Shown: positions 26,140 to 35,109 of the stretch, piece by piece | Position numbering within the stretch: position 1 is the first letter of the stretch | Layout of the letters: each line of letters starts with the position of its first letter | NCBI GenBank assembly: GCA_046091665.1 | Contig: JBJTCD010000097.1 | Span: 1 to 64,000 of the forward strand | DNA length: 64,000 nucleotides | Direction of reading: 5' to 3' | Source of the DNA: CAIUPE01 sp046091665 | Lineage (GTDB): Bacteria > Pseudomonadota > Alphaproteobacteria > Rhizobiales > Beijerinckiaceae | Notes under the pieces: model-generated | Told to the model about the DNA's origin: nothing | The model's input: only the letters and a program-made list of their open reading frames with translations | Databases searched by the model: none | Position numbers and translations under genes: made by a program

Positions 26140-26740
26140 CGGCTTCGACCACATGACGAATACCGGCTCGGAAATAATCATAACCGGTATAAAGCGTCAA
26201 AAGTGCAGCGATCCATAAAAGCACAATGCCAATTGAAGTGGTACCGGGCAACACACGCTCACCCGCGGGGCCCGCAATCAAAAATCCAACGGCTACAAGT
26301 TGAAGCGTGGTCTTCCATTTCGCAATTGTTGACACGGGTACGCTCACGCGAAGTTCAGCCAGAAATTCCCGCAAACCCGAAACAAGAATCTCGCGGCTCA
26401 AAATTACAATCGCGGCCCAGATGGAAAAACCGGAAATCGTGCGATCCGTGACCAGCATCATGAGAGATGCGGCCACAATCAATTTATCAGCGATCGGATC
26501 AAGCATACGCCCGAGTGATGATTGCTGCGCCCAAGCGCGTGCGAGATAGCCGTCAAAAAAATCGGTAATCGCGGCGGCGGAGAAAATCCCGAGCGCAATC
26601 CAACGCATCACATTTTCTTCCGGCCAAAAAAGGCAGCCCACAACAACCGGCACCGCCACAACCCGACCATAAGTCAGAATGTTGGGGAGCGTGAACGGGC
26701 CAAGACGCCGCTTTTTTTGAGGGGTTGTTTGCTGAGACAT
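26132..26740 (-). CDS. pgsA: CDP-diacylglycerol-glycerol-3-phosphate 3-phosphatidyltransferase
   Basis: A 202-residue inner-membrane enzyme making phosphatidylglycerol phosphate. The CDP-alcohol phosphotransferase signature is complete: D-G-x2-A-R-x8-G-x3-D-x3-D in FFDGYLARAWAQQSSLGRML followed by DPIADK, near residues 65-90. Five or so hydrophobic segments surround it. The ATG at 26740 (MSQQTTPQKKRR) is preferred over 26746. It makes the phosphatidylglycerol that Lgt, also in this window, uses as donor. The gene follows uvrC by 146 bp. Confidence 0.95.
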   Translation of the reverse strand: MSQQTTPQKKRRLGPFTLPNILTYGRVVAVPVVVGCLFWPEENVMRWIALGIFSAAAITDFFDGYLARAWAQQSSLGRMLDPIADKLIVAASLMMLVTDRTISGFSIWAAIVILSREILVSGLREFLAELRVSVPVSTIAKWKTTLQLVAVGFLIAGPAGERVLPGTTSIGIVLLWIAALLTLYTGYDYFRAGIRHVVEADD

Positions 26741-26886
26741 CGTCATGGCGTCAGAAAACAGACTGGCAGGGCCCGCGTCAACTGTTGGCGTAAAACCCCT
26801 ATTTCACATGGCGAAATTCGCTCCAAGCGAGGGCGGCTTTAAACGGATGAGACGCGAATCGGCCACCGCCGCGAGAACAAGCGGGC

Positions 26887-28911
26887 TCAACGCCCACCAT
26901 CATGAAAGAAATCATAAACCGCTTTCGCGGTTGCTTCATTCACACCGGGCGCTTTGGTGAGATCTTCAAAAGAGGCCTGCGCAATCGCTTTCGCGGTTCC
27001 GAAATGCAAAAGCAGCGCGCGTTTCCGGCGCGGTCCAATCCCCGGAATTTCATCAAGCGGATTGGCGGTGAAAGCCTTCTTGCGTTTGGCACGATGTGTA
27101 CCAATCGCAAAGCGATGCGCTTCATCACGCAGACGCTGAATGAAATAAAGCGCGGGATCGCGCGGCGGCAAACGAAAAGGTTCACGACCCGGAATAAAAA
27201 ACTGTTCGCGCCCCGCATCGCGATCAACGCCTTTCGCGACACCGACCATCGGCACATGCTCAAGACCAAGTTCGGCAAGCACGCTCAGCGCGGCATCAAG
27301 TTGCCCTTTGCCGCCGTCGATCAAAACAAGATCCGGCCAATCAGGCATGGCATCATCGGCGCCCTCTTGAGGTTCCGCTTCACGTGGTGATTCTTTTTGA
27401 AGACGCGCAAATCGGCGGGTGAGAACTTCGCGCATCATGCCAAAATCATCACCGGGCGTGAGCTCTTCGGATTTGATGTTGAACGTACGATAATGCGGTT
27501 TTGAAAACCCCATGGCTCCTGCAACCACCATCGCGCCCACCGCATTCGTGCCCATGATATGCGAATTATCATACACCTCGACGCGGCGCGGCGGCTTCTC
27601 CAATCCAAAAACCGGAGCGAGTGACGCGAGCAATTGTTTCTGTGAAGCGGTATCAGACAGTCGACGCGAGAGCGCTTCGCGCGCATTTGTTGCCGCATGA
27701 TCCACAAGATCACGTTTCTCGCCCCGTTTCGGCGTGTTGACTTCGATTTTATGACCCGCACGCAAAGATAAGGCTTCAGCCAAGAGTGACGCTTCTTCAA
27801 GATCATGTGACAAAAGCACCAAACGGGGCGCGGGTTTGTCATCGTAAAATTGCGCGACAAATTGCGCAAGAATCTCCTCAGCCGCAATGGATTTATCCGC
27901 ACGCGGATAATAAGCGCGATTACCCCAATTCTGATAATTGCGGAAGAAAAAGACTTCGATGCAGAATTGCCCCGCTTCTTCATGAAGCGCGAAGACATCC
28001 GCTTCTTCGACTGTTTGCGGATTGATATCTTGCGTTGAAACAATGGCTGACAAAGCAGCCAGGCGGTCACGAATGCGCGCTGCGGTTTCAAAATCAAGCG
28101 CGTCCGATGCCGCTTGCATTGTTTCAGCAAGACGCATCTTCACCGCTTGGCTTTTGCCCGAGAGAAAATCGCGCGCTTCGGTCACAAGCCTTTGATAGCC
28201 CGGCGCATCAATCTCGCCCGTGCACGGCCCCGCGCAACGTTTGATTTGATAGAGGAGACACGGTCGCGAGCGATTTTCATAATAGGAATCGGTGCAGGTG
28301 CGTAAAAGAAACGCGCGTTGCAAAGCGGCAATGGTTCGATTAACCGCCCATACACTCGCAAAAGGTCCGAAATAATGGCCCTGCCTTGTGCGCGCGCCGC
28401 GATGTTTTGTAAGCTGCGGCGAAACATGATCGGAGGTCACAAGAATATAGGGAAAGCTTTTGTCGTCACGCAACAGCACATTGAAACGCGGCTTCAGCTG
28501 CTTGATATAATTGGCTTCTAAAAGCAGCGCTTCGGTTTCGGTTTCCGTTGTGACAAATTCCATCGCCGCTGTTTCAGCAATCATCCGCGCGATGCGACTC
28601 GTATGCCCCACCCCGCGTGCATAATTCGAAACACGTTTTTTGAGGCTCTTTGCTTTGCCAACATAAAGCACCGACCCTTCGCCATCGATCATCCGATAGA
28701 CGCCCGGCGCATTGGGTAAAGTTTTCAACGCGGTCTGAATAACCTCGACACCCGCCTTCAAACGCTGCGGCGTTGTATCCGTTTCAAGCCCGAGATCGAG
28801 CTCCGCCTCGCCATCCGGCAACGAATCATCCTCTGCCTCGAAGTCGAAATCTTCGGGCAGGTCGGAAGGCTGATCTGGCAGCGCGGTTGATTGGGGCGGA
28901 CGAGAATTCAT
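26887..28911 (-). CDS. uvrC: Excinuclease ABC subunit C
   Basis: A 674-residue UvrC that makes both incisions around UvrB-bound DNA lesions in nucleotide excision repair. Domains in order: an acidic N-terminal extension (residues 1-55), the GIY-YIG nuclease (NAPGVYRMIDGEGSVLYVGKAK), a Cys-rich link (CTDSYYENRSRPCLLYQIKRC), a UVR motif (LDFETAARIRDRLAAL), the RNase H-like nuclease (VEVYDNSHIMGTNAVGAMVV; DLVLIDGGKGQLDAA) and C-terminal helix-hairpin-helix motifs (DEIPGIGPRRKRALLLHFG; APGVNEATAKAV). All parts are intact. The N-terminal extension is frequent in alphaproteobacteria. Confidence 0.97.
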   Translation of the reverse strand: MNSRPPQSTALPDQPSDLPEDFDFEAEDDSLPDGEAELDLGLETDTTPQRLKAGVEVIQTALKTLPNAPGVYRMIDGEGSVLYVGKAKSLKKRVSNYARGVGHTSRIARMIAETAAMEFVTTETETEALLLEANYIKQLKPRFNVLLRDDKSFPYILVTSDHVSPQLTKHRGARTRQGHYFGPFASVWAVNRTIAALQRAFLLRTCTDSYYENRSRPCLLYQIKRCAGPCTGEIDAPGYQRLVTEARDFLSGKSQAVKMRLAETMQAASDALDFETAARIRDRLAALSAIVSTQDINPQTVEEADVFALHEEAGQFCIEVFFFRNYQNWGNRAYYPRADKSIAAEEILAQFVAQFYDDKPAPRLVLLSHDLEEASLLAEALSLRAGHKIEVNTPKRGEKRDLVDHAATNAREALSRRLSDTASQKQLLASLAPVFGLEKPPRRVEVYDNSHIMGTNAVGAMVVAGAMGFSKPHYRTFNIKSEELTPGDDFGMMREVLTRRFARLQKESPREAEPQEGADDAMPDWPDLVLIDGGKGQLDAALSVLAELGLEHVPMVGVAKGVDRDAGREQFFIPGREPFRLPPRDPALYFIQRLRDEAHRFAIGTHRAKRKKAFTANPLDEIPGIGPRRKRALLLHFGTAKAIAQASFEDLTKAPGVNEATAKAVYDFFHDGGR

Positions 28912-29087
28912 GAAATCCGATTTAGGCGTTTCGCATCAACTTGACAAATTGTAAGATTTTAAGCCTCTTTAAATCCATCGCTAAGAGAGGCGTGCGGTGC
29001 GCTCTGCCTCTTGTCATCCGGTCGTGCGGTTCCGGGATGAATGCGGGATTTCCAAAAATGACTGCTTGAGACCATAGGACCGCATCC

Positions 29088-29885
29088 ATGATTTTTTCAC
29101 GAAACAACCGCATGTTTTTTGTTGCGTTGGGTTTCGTTGCGTTTTTTATCTGCGGTTTTTTCCTGAGCATTGCTGTTGCGCGCGCTGAGTCCCTTCTCGT
29201 TTTTGCCGCCGCTTCATTGAAAGAAACACTTGAAGAGACGAGCAAATCTTTCAAGGCGGAGGCGGGCATCGAAGTAAAATTTTCTTTCGCTGCCTCTTCC
29301 GCACTCGCCAAACAAATTGAAGCGGGCGCACCCGCCGATGTTTTTGCCTCGGCCGACCTTAAATGGATGGATTATCTTAATGAGAAAAAACTTGTTCGCT
29401 CAGAAACGCGCAAAAATCTCATCGGCAATCGTCTTGTGATCATTGCACCGCAAGTATCGGCACGCTCATCTCTTGATCTCACCGAAGACAATTTTGCAAA
29501 AGCGTTGGGGGACGGAAAACTTGCCACTGGCGAAGTCAATTCGGTGCCGGCCGGAATCTATGCCAAGAGCGCATTACAAAATTTAAACCTCTGGAAACTC
29601 GTGGAACCAAAACTCGCACAAGCTGATAATGTGCGCGGAGCTCTCGCCTTCGTTGCGCGAAATGAAGCACCGCTGGGCATTGTTTATGAAACGGATGCGA
29701 AGGTTGAACCTCAAGTGAAAATCATCGCGCGATTTCCCTCTGAGAGCCACGCGCCGATTATCTATCCTTTCGCGGTAACGGCTCAGAGCAAAAATCCAGA
29801 AGCTGACCGCTTTTTGAACTATCTCTCCTCACCTTCAGCAAAAGCGATTTTTGAAAAGGCCGGATTTATCGTGCTTGCGCAATAA
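29088..29885 (+). CDS. modA: Periplasmic molybdate-binding protein
   Basis: A 265-residue ABC-type substrate-binding protein with a signal peptide to about residue 37 (FFICGFFLSIAVARA). The ModA pattern is clear: LLVFAAASLKETLEE, KFSFAASSALAKQIEAGAPADVFASADLKWMDYL, NRLVIIAP, and LGIVYETDA. It binds molybdate or tungstate for the ModBC permease. No modB or modC is next to it, so it is an orphan here. It is divergent from uvrC and near moaD-moaE, so the surroundings hold several molybdenum-related genes. AGGA lies 8 nt before the ATG. Confidence 0.93.
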   Translation: MIFSRNNRMFFVALGFVAFFICGFFLSIAVARAESLLVFAAASLKETLEETSKSFKAEAGIEVKFSFAASSALAKQIEAGAPADVFASADLKWMDYLNEKKLVRSETRKNLIGNRLVIIAPQVSARSSLDLTEDNFAKALGDGKLATGEVNSVPAGIYAKSALQNLNLWKLVEPKLAQADNVRGALAFVARNEAPLGIVYETDAKVEPQVKIIARFPSESHAPIIYPFAVTAQSKNPEADRFLNYLSSPSAKAIFEKAGFIVLAQ

Positions 29886-29899
29886 TCGAGAAGGAAAAA

Positions 29900-30463
29900 T
29901 CAACGCAACAAGGGAGCGAGCGCTTTGAAGTCGGGCGTGCCCGCGCGCTCCAACCATTCAAAAAAGGCCATTTCCGCCGAAATCACAGTCACGCCCGCTT
30001 TGTCCATCCGGCGCTTCGCCGCTTCAACATCTGACGCGCTGCGGCTCGAAACAGCGTCACCGACAACAAAAACCGAATAGCCTTCTGCCACGGCGTCAAG
30101 CGCGGTTTGTAAAACGCAGACATGCGCTTCCATGCCGACAATCACGAGGTGATTGCGTTGTTGATGCGTTGCGAGATGAGCTGAAATTGCCTCATCGCGC
30201 AAACAAGAAAAAGCCGTCTTTGCAAAAACGGGCGTTACATTGCCACACGCTTCATGCAGTTTCGCATCCGTTGTGCCAAGACCTTTCGGATATTGTTCTG
30301 AAATCGTAATCGGCAATTCAAATTGGCGTGCCGCCGCGATTACCAAACGCGCGCGATCCATCATCGCTTCGACTTTATGGATCGTGTTGATCAATTTGTC
30401 CTGAATATCGACAACAAGAAGTTGCGATTGATCCCGACGCAACAGAAGCGAGTGATTGTCCAT
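29900..30463 (-). CDS. Isochorismatase-family hydrolase
   Basis: A 187-residue cysteine hydrolase of the isochorismatase/nicotinamidase superfamily. The triad residues are visible: Asp in LLVVDIQDKL near residue 20, Lys in FAKTAFSCL near 82, and Cys in VIVGMEAHVCVLQTALD near 115, with the preceding cis-peptide GME. The substrate is unknown; many such proteins are hydrolases of small amides. The ATG at 30463 lies 3 bp after the msrB stop (a GTG at 30466 is closer), so it is co-transcribed with msrB. Confidence 0.88.
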   Translation of the reverse strand: MDNHSLLLRRDQSQLLVVDIQDKLINTIHKVEAMMDRARLVIAAARQFELPITISEQYPKGLGTTDAKLHEACGNVTPVFAKTAFSCLRDEAISAHLATHQQRNHLVIVGMEAHVCVLQTALDAVAEGYSVFVVGDAVSSRSASDVEAAKRRMDKAGVTVISAEMAFFEWLERAGTPDFKALAPLLR

Positions 30464-30466
30464 CAC

Positions 30467-30883
30467 TCACGCTTCATCCGGAATGAATTGAAGCACAGTT
30501 GCATTGATACAATATCGCAAACCTGTCGGGCGCGGACCATCAGGGAAGACATGGCCAAGATGCGCGTCACACACAGCACAAAGCACTTCGATACGGCGCA
30601 TGCCGAGTGAAAGATCCTCGTGTTCTTCGATGAGGTCACGCTCAATGGGTTGGAAGAAGCTCGGCCATCCGGTGCCAGACTCAAACTTTGTGCGCGATTC
30701 AAAGAGATCCGTTTCGCAACAGACGCAACGATAAAGGCCTTTGCGCTTCTCGTCCCAGCCGGGCCCCGTGCAGGCGCGCTCGGTACCGTGTTCACGCGCG
30801 ATGCGATATTGCTCCGGCGTCAGGCGCTTCCGCCATTCGGCATCACTCAAAACAAATTTCTGAACCTTTTTTCTGTCGCTCAT
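30467..30883 (-). CDS. msrB: Peptide-methionine (R)-S-oxide reductase
   Basis: A 138-residue MsrB that repairs R-methionine sulfoxide in oxidised proteins. Two CxxC zinc motifs (CVCCETDL and CAVCDAHL) flank the core. The substrate loop ESGTGWPSFFQPI and the catalytic RYCIN near residue 122 are intact. It leads an operon with the isochorismatase-like hydrolase and lies divergent from sodB across 261 bp, so two oxidative-stress genes share that intergenic region. Confidence 0.95.
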   Translation of the reverse strand: MSDRKKVQKFVLSDAEWRKRLTPEQYRIAREHGTERACTGPGWDEKRKGLYRCVCCETDLFESRTKFESGTGWPSFFQPIERDLIEEHEDLSLGMRRIEVLCAVCDAHLGHVFPDGPRPTGLRYCINATVLQFIPDEA

Positions 30884-31144
30884 GGCTCATCTCTCATTTT
30901 TAGGGATTGCCGGTGCAAATGACCCTTTGACGCCACAACATCATGCCAGCGGCAAAGCCGCAAGATACTGAAAGCCGCACCCCTCGCCCCGTTGAAATGC
31001 CGCATTGCAGGAGGTGAGATTCCTGCCTAAATAGGGATGTCGTTGGCTGTTTTGCACCCCCAACACGGGGAATTTACGGTCCGCTCCGAATTTTTAACCT
31101 CTGATTTTCAACTTATTCGACGTCACAAAAGGAGATAAACCCCG
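30884..31144. promoter_or_regulatory. Divergent msrB/sodB promoter region
   Basis: The 261-bp gap holds no gene. GCAGGA/TCCTGC (31007-31012, 31021-31026) forms a 6-bp inverted repeat with an 8-bp centre that could bind a regulator or fold in RNA. AAAGGAG lies about 8 nt before the sodB ATG. No convincing OxyR or SoxR site is visible. Confidence 0.3.
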
Positions 31145-31741
31145 ATGTTCTCACTTCCCGATCTTCCCTACGCCCATGATGCGCTCCAGCCCTATATGTC
31201 GAAGGAAACGCTCGAATATCATCACGACAAGCACCATCTCGCATATGTGAACAATGGCAATAATCTCGTGAAGGGCACCGAATTTGAGGGAAAGTCGCTC
31301 GAAGACGTGGTGCGCGGTTCCTACGGCAAACATGCCGGCCTCTTCAACAATGCGGGCCAACATTATAACCATATTCATTTCTGGAAATGGATGAAGCCGA
31401 ATGGTGGCGGCGCGATTCCAGGCAAGATTGAAAAGGCGATCGTCTCCGACATCGGCTCGGTTGATAAATTCAAAGAAGAATTCGTTGCCGCTGGCACCAC
31501 GCAATTTGGCTCAGGCTGGGCGTGGCTTTCGGTAAAGAATGGCAAGCTCGAAATTTCAAAGACACCGAATGGTGAAAGCCCGCTTGTTCATGGTGCCTCA
31601 CCCATTCTCGGCGTCGATGTCTGGGAACATTCCTACTATATCGATTACCGCAATCGTCGCCCTGATTATCTCAAAGCTTTCGTCGATCATTTGGTCAATT
31701 GGGATTATGTACTCGAAATGTATGAAGCCGCGACGAAGTAA
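31145..31741 (+). CDS. sodB: Superoxide dismutase (Fe type)
   Basis: A 198-residue cytosolic SOD. Metal ligands are His27, His75, Asp157 and His161 in YHHDKHH, QHYNHIHFW and DVWEHSYYIDY. Gln71 in NNAGQHYNH occupies the position typical of Fe-SODs, where Mn-SODs have Gly here and Gln later. Length and order are normal. A strong bidirectional terminator follows at 31765. Confidence 0.95.
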   Translation: MFSLPDLPYAHDALQPYMSKETLEYHHDKHHLAYVNNGNNLVKGTEFEGKSLEDVVRGSYGKHAGLFNNAGQHYNHIHFWKWMKPNGGGAIPGKIEKAIVSDIGSVDKFKEEFVAAGTTQFGSGWAWLSVKNGKLEISKTPNGESPLVHGASPILGVDVWEHSYYIDYRNRRPDYLKAFVDHLVNWDYVLEMYEAATK

Positions 31742-31764
31742 TCGTTACGCTTCTATAACAAATC

Positions 31765-31792
31765 AAAAAGGGGCCGCGTTGGCCCCTTTTTT
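31765..31792. terminator. Bidirectional terminator between sodB and the Fe-ADH gene
   Basis: AAAAAGGGGCC (31765-31775) pairs with GGCCCCTTTTT (31781-31791) around a 5-nt loop, giving T runs on both strands. It ends the sodB transcript and the convergent alcohol dehydrogenase transcript. Confidence 0.93.
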
Positions 31793-31813
31793 ATTGCGTG
31801 CAATAATCTTGTA

Positions 31814-32944
31814 TCAAAATGCTTCTTCAAGCATGGCAAGGTAATCCGCTTCTGTTGCTTGGCGCGGATTGGTCGCGTGCGTGTGATCAAGGCAAGCAAG
31901 CCGCGCGACATCAGTTAAAATTTCATGGGGAACATAAAGATCGCGCAAACGCAAGGGAATACCGAGCGAAGCGGCAAATCGATGCATGAAACCTGCAAAA
32001 TCCCCTTGTGCTTCGAGGCCAACGGCGCGCTTCAACCGCGGATAGGTCTCAGCACTCACACTTTCATTAAAACGCAACACGGGTGGCAACAAAATCGTGT
32101 TCAACGTGCCATGATGCAATTTCAAATCGCGATACCCACCGAGCGGATGAGAGAGCGCATGCACCGCGCCCAAGCCTTTTTGAAATGCGAGCGCCCCTTC
32201 CATTGCCGCAATCATCATCTCGCGGCGAGCATGAAGATCATTCGGATGTGATACCGCTCGGGGCAGGGCGACAATCGCACGTTCCAACCCGTCAATCGCA
32301 ATCGCCGCCGCCACCGGATTATCGACAGGCGAAATAAAGGTTTCAATGCAGTGGCTGATCGCATCCATACCCGTTGCTGCCGTCAGCATAGTTGGCAGAC
32401 CAATGGTCAGCTCGGGATCGCAAATTGCGCGTTTGGGAATGAGAAAAGGTGAGAGCAATCCAAGTTTGCGACCATCTTTGAAACTGATGATCGCGCCGCG
32501 CCCGACTTCACTGCCTGTTCCAGCCGTTGTCGGAATGGCAAGCGTCGGCGCGGTCTTCGCCGTGATCTTTTGCATCCCGCCATTCACAACCGCGAATGAA
32601 GAAAGCGGCCCCTCATGCGTTGCAAGCACAGCCACCGCTTTCGCAAGATCCATAGCCGAGCCACCACCAAGCGCGATCACTCCGTCGCATTTCCCAGCGC
32701 GGTATAATTCGAGCGCCTTTTCGGCGGCCTCTTCTGTAGGATTGGCGGGCGTTTCGTCAAAAACTGGTAGGGAGGGATCAATGCCCCCCTCTTTCAGCAC
32801 CTGATCGAGGAGGCCCACCGCGCGAATGCCCCGGTCCGTTACGAGCAGGGGGCGTGTAATTCCGGTCGCTTTCAGGTCCTCTGAAAGGTGTTTTCGAGCC
32901 CCCGCGTCAAGCCGGACCGTCGTCAGATAGGAAATCAGCGCCAA
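31814..32944 (-). CDS. Iron-containing alcohol dehydrogenase
   Basis: A 376-residue group III (Fe-ADH) enzyme. NAD-binding motifs GVIALGGGSAMDLAKAVA and PTTAGTGSEVGRGAI are followed by the metal-binding C domain: AATGMDAISHCIE, GLGAVHALSHPLGGYRDLKLHHG with the conserved His ligands, and a final DHTHATNPR. It interconverts alcohols and aldehydes or reduces 2-oxo or maleylacetate-like compounds; the substrate cannot be told. It is divergent from a TakP-like TRAP binding protein gene, which might supply its substrate (inference). Confidence 0.92.
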   Translation of the reverse strand: MALISYLTTVRLDAGARKHLSEDLKATGITRPLLVTDRGIRAVGLLDQVLKEGGIDPSLPVFDETPANPTEEAAEKALELYRAGKCDGVIALGGGSAMDLAKAVAVLATHEGPLSSFAVVNGGMQKITAKTAPTLAIPTTAGTGSEVGRGAIISFKDGRKLGLLSPFLIPKRAICDPELTIGLPTMLTAATGMDAISHCIETFISPVDNPVAAAIAIDGLERAIVALPRAVSHPNDLHARREMMIAAMEGALAFQKGLGAVHALSHPLGGYRDLKLHHGTLNTILLPPVLRFNESVSAETYPRLKRAVGLEAQGDFAGFMHRFAASLGIPLRLRDLYVPHEILTDVARLACLDHTHATNPRQATEADYLAMLEEAF

Positions 32945-33065
32945 ATCATCCTCCGACCGACCCTCTACAATGGTCCAAGTTGAGACTTCTCCGTATCAAT
33001 GACATGTTGTTCTTAAGTTGCAGCTAAATAATGTGTCAAATCATTACAAAAAGGGGGATCGTTCA

Positions 33066-34157
33066 ATGAAGAGACGTGATTTTGTTAAAGCAGCGGGACT
33101 GGGTCTTGCTGGCGCGACATTGGCCAAACCGGCCCTTGCGCAATCGGCACCGGAAATCAAATGGCGCCTGACCTCAAGCTTCCCGAAATCTTTGGATACG
33201 ATTTACGGCGCCGCCGAAACGCTGGCAAAATCCGTTGCCGAAGTGACCGATAACAAATTCCAGATCCAGGTTTTTGCGAGCGGTGAAATTGTTCCGGGCC
33301 TTCAGGCCGCTGACGCCGTCACGAATGGTACGGTCGAAATGTGCCACACGGCACCCTATTACTATTTCGGCAAAGACCCGACTTTTGCTTTCGGCACGGC
33401 GGTACCTTTCGGCATGAATTCGCGTCAACAGAACGCATGGTTCTATCATGGCGGCGGGCTCGATCTGCTCAATGAATTCTTCAAATCCTATAATTTCTTG
33501 ACCCTGCCCGGCGGTAACACCGGTACGCAGATGGGTGGCTGGTTCCGCAAAGAAATCAAGACCATTGAAGATTTCAAAGGCTTGAAGATGCGTATTGGCG
33601 GCTTGGCCGGTAAAGTGCTCGCCAAGCTCGGCGCGGTGCCGCAACAGATCGCAGGTGGCGATATCTATCCAGCGCTCGAAAAAGGCACAATCGACGCGGC
33701 GGAATGGGTCGGCCCCTATGATGATGAGAAGCTCGGCTTCAATAAGGTCGCGCCGTTCTATTACTATCCCGGTTGGTGGGAAGGTAGCGCATCGCTCCAC
33801 TTCTTCATCAATAATGCGAAATGGGCCGAATTGCCGAAGTCTTACCAGTCCTTGCTGACAGCGGCAGCGGCGCAAGCCAATGTCGACATGCAGGCGAAAT
33901 ATGACGCCCGTAACCCGGCGGCCATTAAGCGCCTCGTTCAGCAAGGCGGCGCCCAATTGCGTCCTTTCACTCCGGAAATCATGGAAGCTTGCTACAAGGC
34001 GGCCGTGGATACCTATGCCGAAATCGCGGGCACCAACGAGAATTTCAAGAAAATGCACGATGCCTATATGGCATTCCGCAACGAAGAATATCTCTGGTTC
34101 CAGATCGGCGACTATACCTACGACAATTTCATGATCCGCCAGCGCGCCAAGGGCTGA
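33066..34157 (+). CDS. TRAP transporter solute-binding protein, TakP-like
   Basis: A 363-residue periplasmic protein. A twin-arginine signal (MKRRDFVKAAGLGLAGATLAKPALA) precedes a DctP-type fold. The mature sequence (WRLTSSFPKSLDTIYGAAE, ASGEIVPGLQAADAVTNGTVE, HGGGLDLLNEF, MGGWFRKEI, GGDIYPALEKGTIDAAEWVG) resembles TakP, which binds 2-oxo monocarboxylates such as pyruvate or 2-oxobutyrate with Na+. No DctQ or DctM permease gene is adjacent, so the partner must be elsewhere. GGGGG lies about 9 nt before the ATG. A good terminator follows at 34180. Confidence 0.9.
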   Translation: MKRRDFVKAAGLGLAGATLAKPALAQSAPEIKWRLTSSFPKSLDTIYGAAETLAKSVAEVTDNKFQIQVFASGEIVPGLQAADAVTNGTVEMCHTAPYYYFGKDPTFAFGTAVPFGMNSRQQNAWFYHGGGLDLLNEFFKSYNFLTLPGGNTGTQMGGWFRKEIKTIEDFKGLKMRIGGLAGKVLAKLGAVPQQIAGGDIYPALEKGTIDAAEWVGPYDDEKLGFNKVAPFYYYPGWWEGSASLHFFINNAKWAELPKSYQSLLTAAAAQANVDMQAKYDARNPAAIKRLVQQGGAQLRPFTPEIMEACYKAAVDTYAEIAGTNENFKKMHDAYMAFRNEEYLWFQIGDYTYDNFMIRQRAKG

Positions 34158-34179
34158 GGATCAGAGCCAAGAGTGAGAC

Positions 34180-34208
34180 AGGCCCCAGCTCTTCGCCGGG
34201 GCCTTTTT
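34180..34208 (+). terminator. Terminator of the TRAP binding-protein gene
   Basis: AGGCCCC (34180-34186) pairs with GGGGCCT (34198-34204) around an 11-nt loop, followed by five T residues (34204-34208). It lies 22 bp beyond the stop codon. Confidence 0.92.
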
Positions 34209-34353
34209 CCTGAGATAAACCCCTGAGCCAATTGTCTTTGGCCGCAATATCCGCTAGAGACCCTCCCGCACGTCCCAGACACCCTTGGAGGCAGGCGTGC
34301 ACTCATCCGGCCGTCGGTCTCCGGCGGCCTTCGCTTTTTGAAGGAAATTGATC

Positions 34354-35010
34354 ATGTCACAAGCTGCAAAGCAGATTGAGGCGACGGTCCGTGCGAATAG
34401 CGGCAAGGGGGCCGCTCGTGCAGTGCGTCGTCAAGGCCGCGTTCCTGCGGTCATCTATGGTGGAGGCGCAGAGCCTCAAGCCATTTCACTAGATTTCAAC
34501 GCCACGAAGAAGTTGATTTTCGCAGGCCACTTCCTCACGACGATTTTCGAAGTGTCGGTTGACGGCAAAAAGACGCGCGTCATTCCGCGTGACTATCAGC
34601 TTGATCCTGTGCGCGACCAACCGCTCCATGTCGATTTTCTCCGCATCACTGCGGGTCAGAAAATCCGCGTCGATGTTCCGGTTCACGTCATCAACCAAGC
34701 AGCGTCCCCGGGCGTGAAGCGTGGTGGCGCGGTCAACATCGTGTTGCACTCGGTTGAAATGATGGTGCCGCCGGATTCAATTCCGGATGGCGTCACTGTT
34801 GATTTGACCGGAGTCGAAATCGGTAAATCGATCCACATCTCGCAGATTAAGCTTCCTGCGAATTGCACGCCCGTCGACAAAACAGACTTCACGCTCGTCA
34901 CGATCGTCGGCAAAGGCCAGAAGGATGAAGAGCCCGCAGCCGCTCCTGCAGCTGCTGCAGCACCCGCTGGCGATGCAGCCAAGAAAGCTGCCGAACCCGC
35001 GAAGAAGTGA
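34354..35010 (+). CDS. rplY: 50S ribosomal protein L25/general stress protein Ctc
   Basis: A 218-residue long form of L25 (CTC type). The 5S-rRNA-binding N domain (ATVRANSGKGAARAVRRQGRV, PAVIYGGG) is followed by the C-terminal beta domain (HVINQAASPGVKRGGAVNIV; GVEIGKSIHISQIKLP) and an Ala/Pro/Lys-rich tail of about 30 residues. The ATG at 34354 has AAGGA 8 nt upstream. It precedes pth, the usual bacterial order, with a terminator between the two. Confidence 0.95.
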   Translation: MSQAAKQIEATVRANSGKGAARAVRRQGRVPAVIYGGGAEPQAISLDFNATKKLIFAGHFLTTIFEVSVDGKKTRVIPRDYQLDPVRDQPLHVDFLRITAGQKIRVDVPVHVINQAASPGVKRGGAVNIVLHSVEMMVPPDSIPDGVTVDLTGVEIGKSIHISQIKLPANCTPVDKTDFTLVTIVGKGQKDEEPAAAPAAAAAPAGDAAKKAAEPAKK

Positions 35011-35036
35011 TCTTTTTCGGGTCTCACTCTTTCAAG

Positions 35037-35068
35037 GCGCGTCGCGAAATCATCGCGGCGCGCTTTTT
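35037..35068 (+). terminator. Terminator between rplY and pth
   Basis: GCGCGTCGCGA (35037-35047) pairs with TCGCGGCGCGC (35053-35063), an 11-bp stem with one G-U pair and a 5-nt loop, followed by TTTTT (35064-35068). Confidence 0.93.
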
Positions 35069-35109
35069 CATAAGATCACTTTCAACGCCGCAACCGCAGA
35101 GATGAGGCG

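Noticed and set aside
28922..29311. Open frame of 129 codons on the minus strand
   Set aside because: More than half overlaps modA antisense; modA is clearly coding and this frame has no motif.
33174..34058. Long open frame (294 codons) opposite the TRAP binding protein
   Set aside because: Antisense shadow of a well-supported gene; composition is not protein-like.
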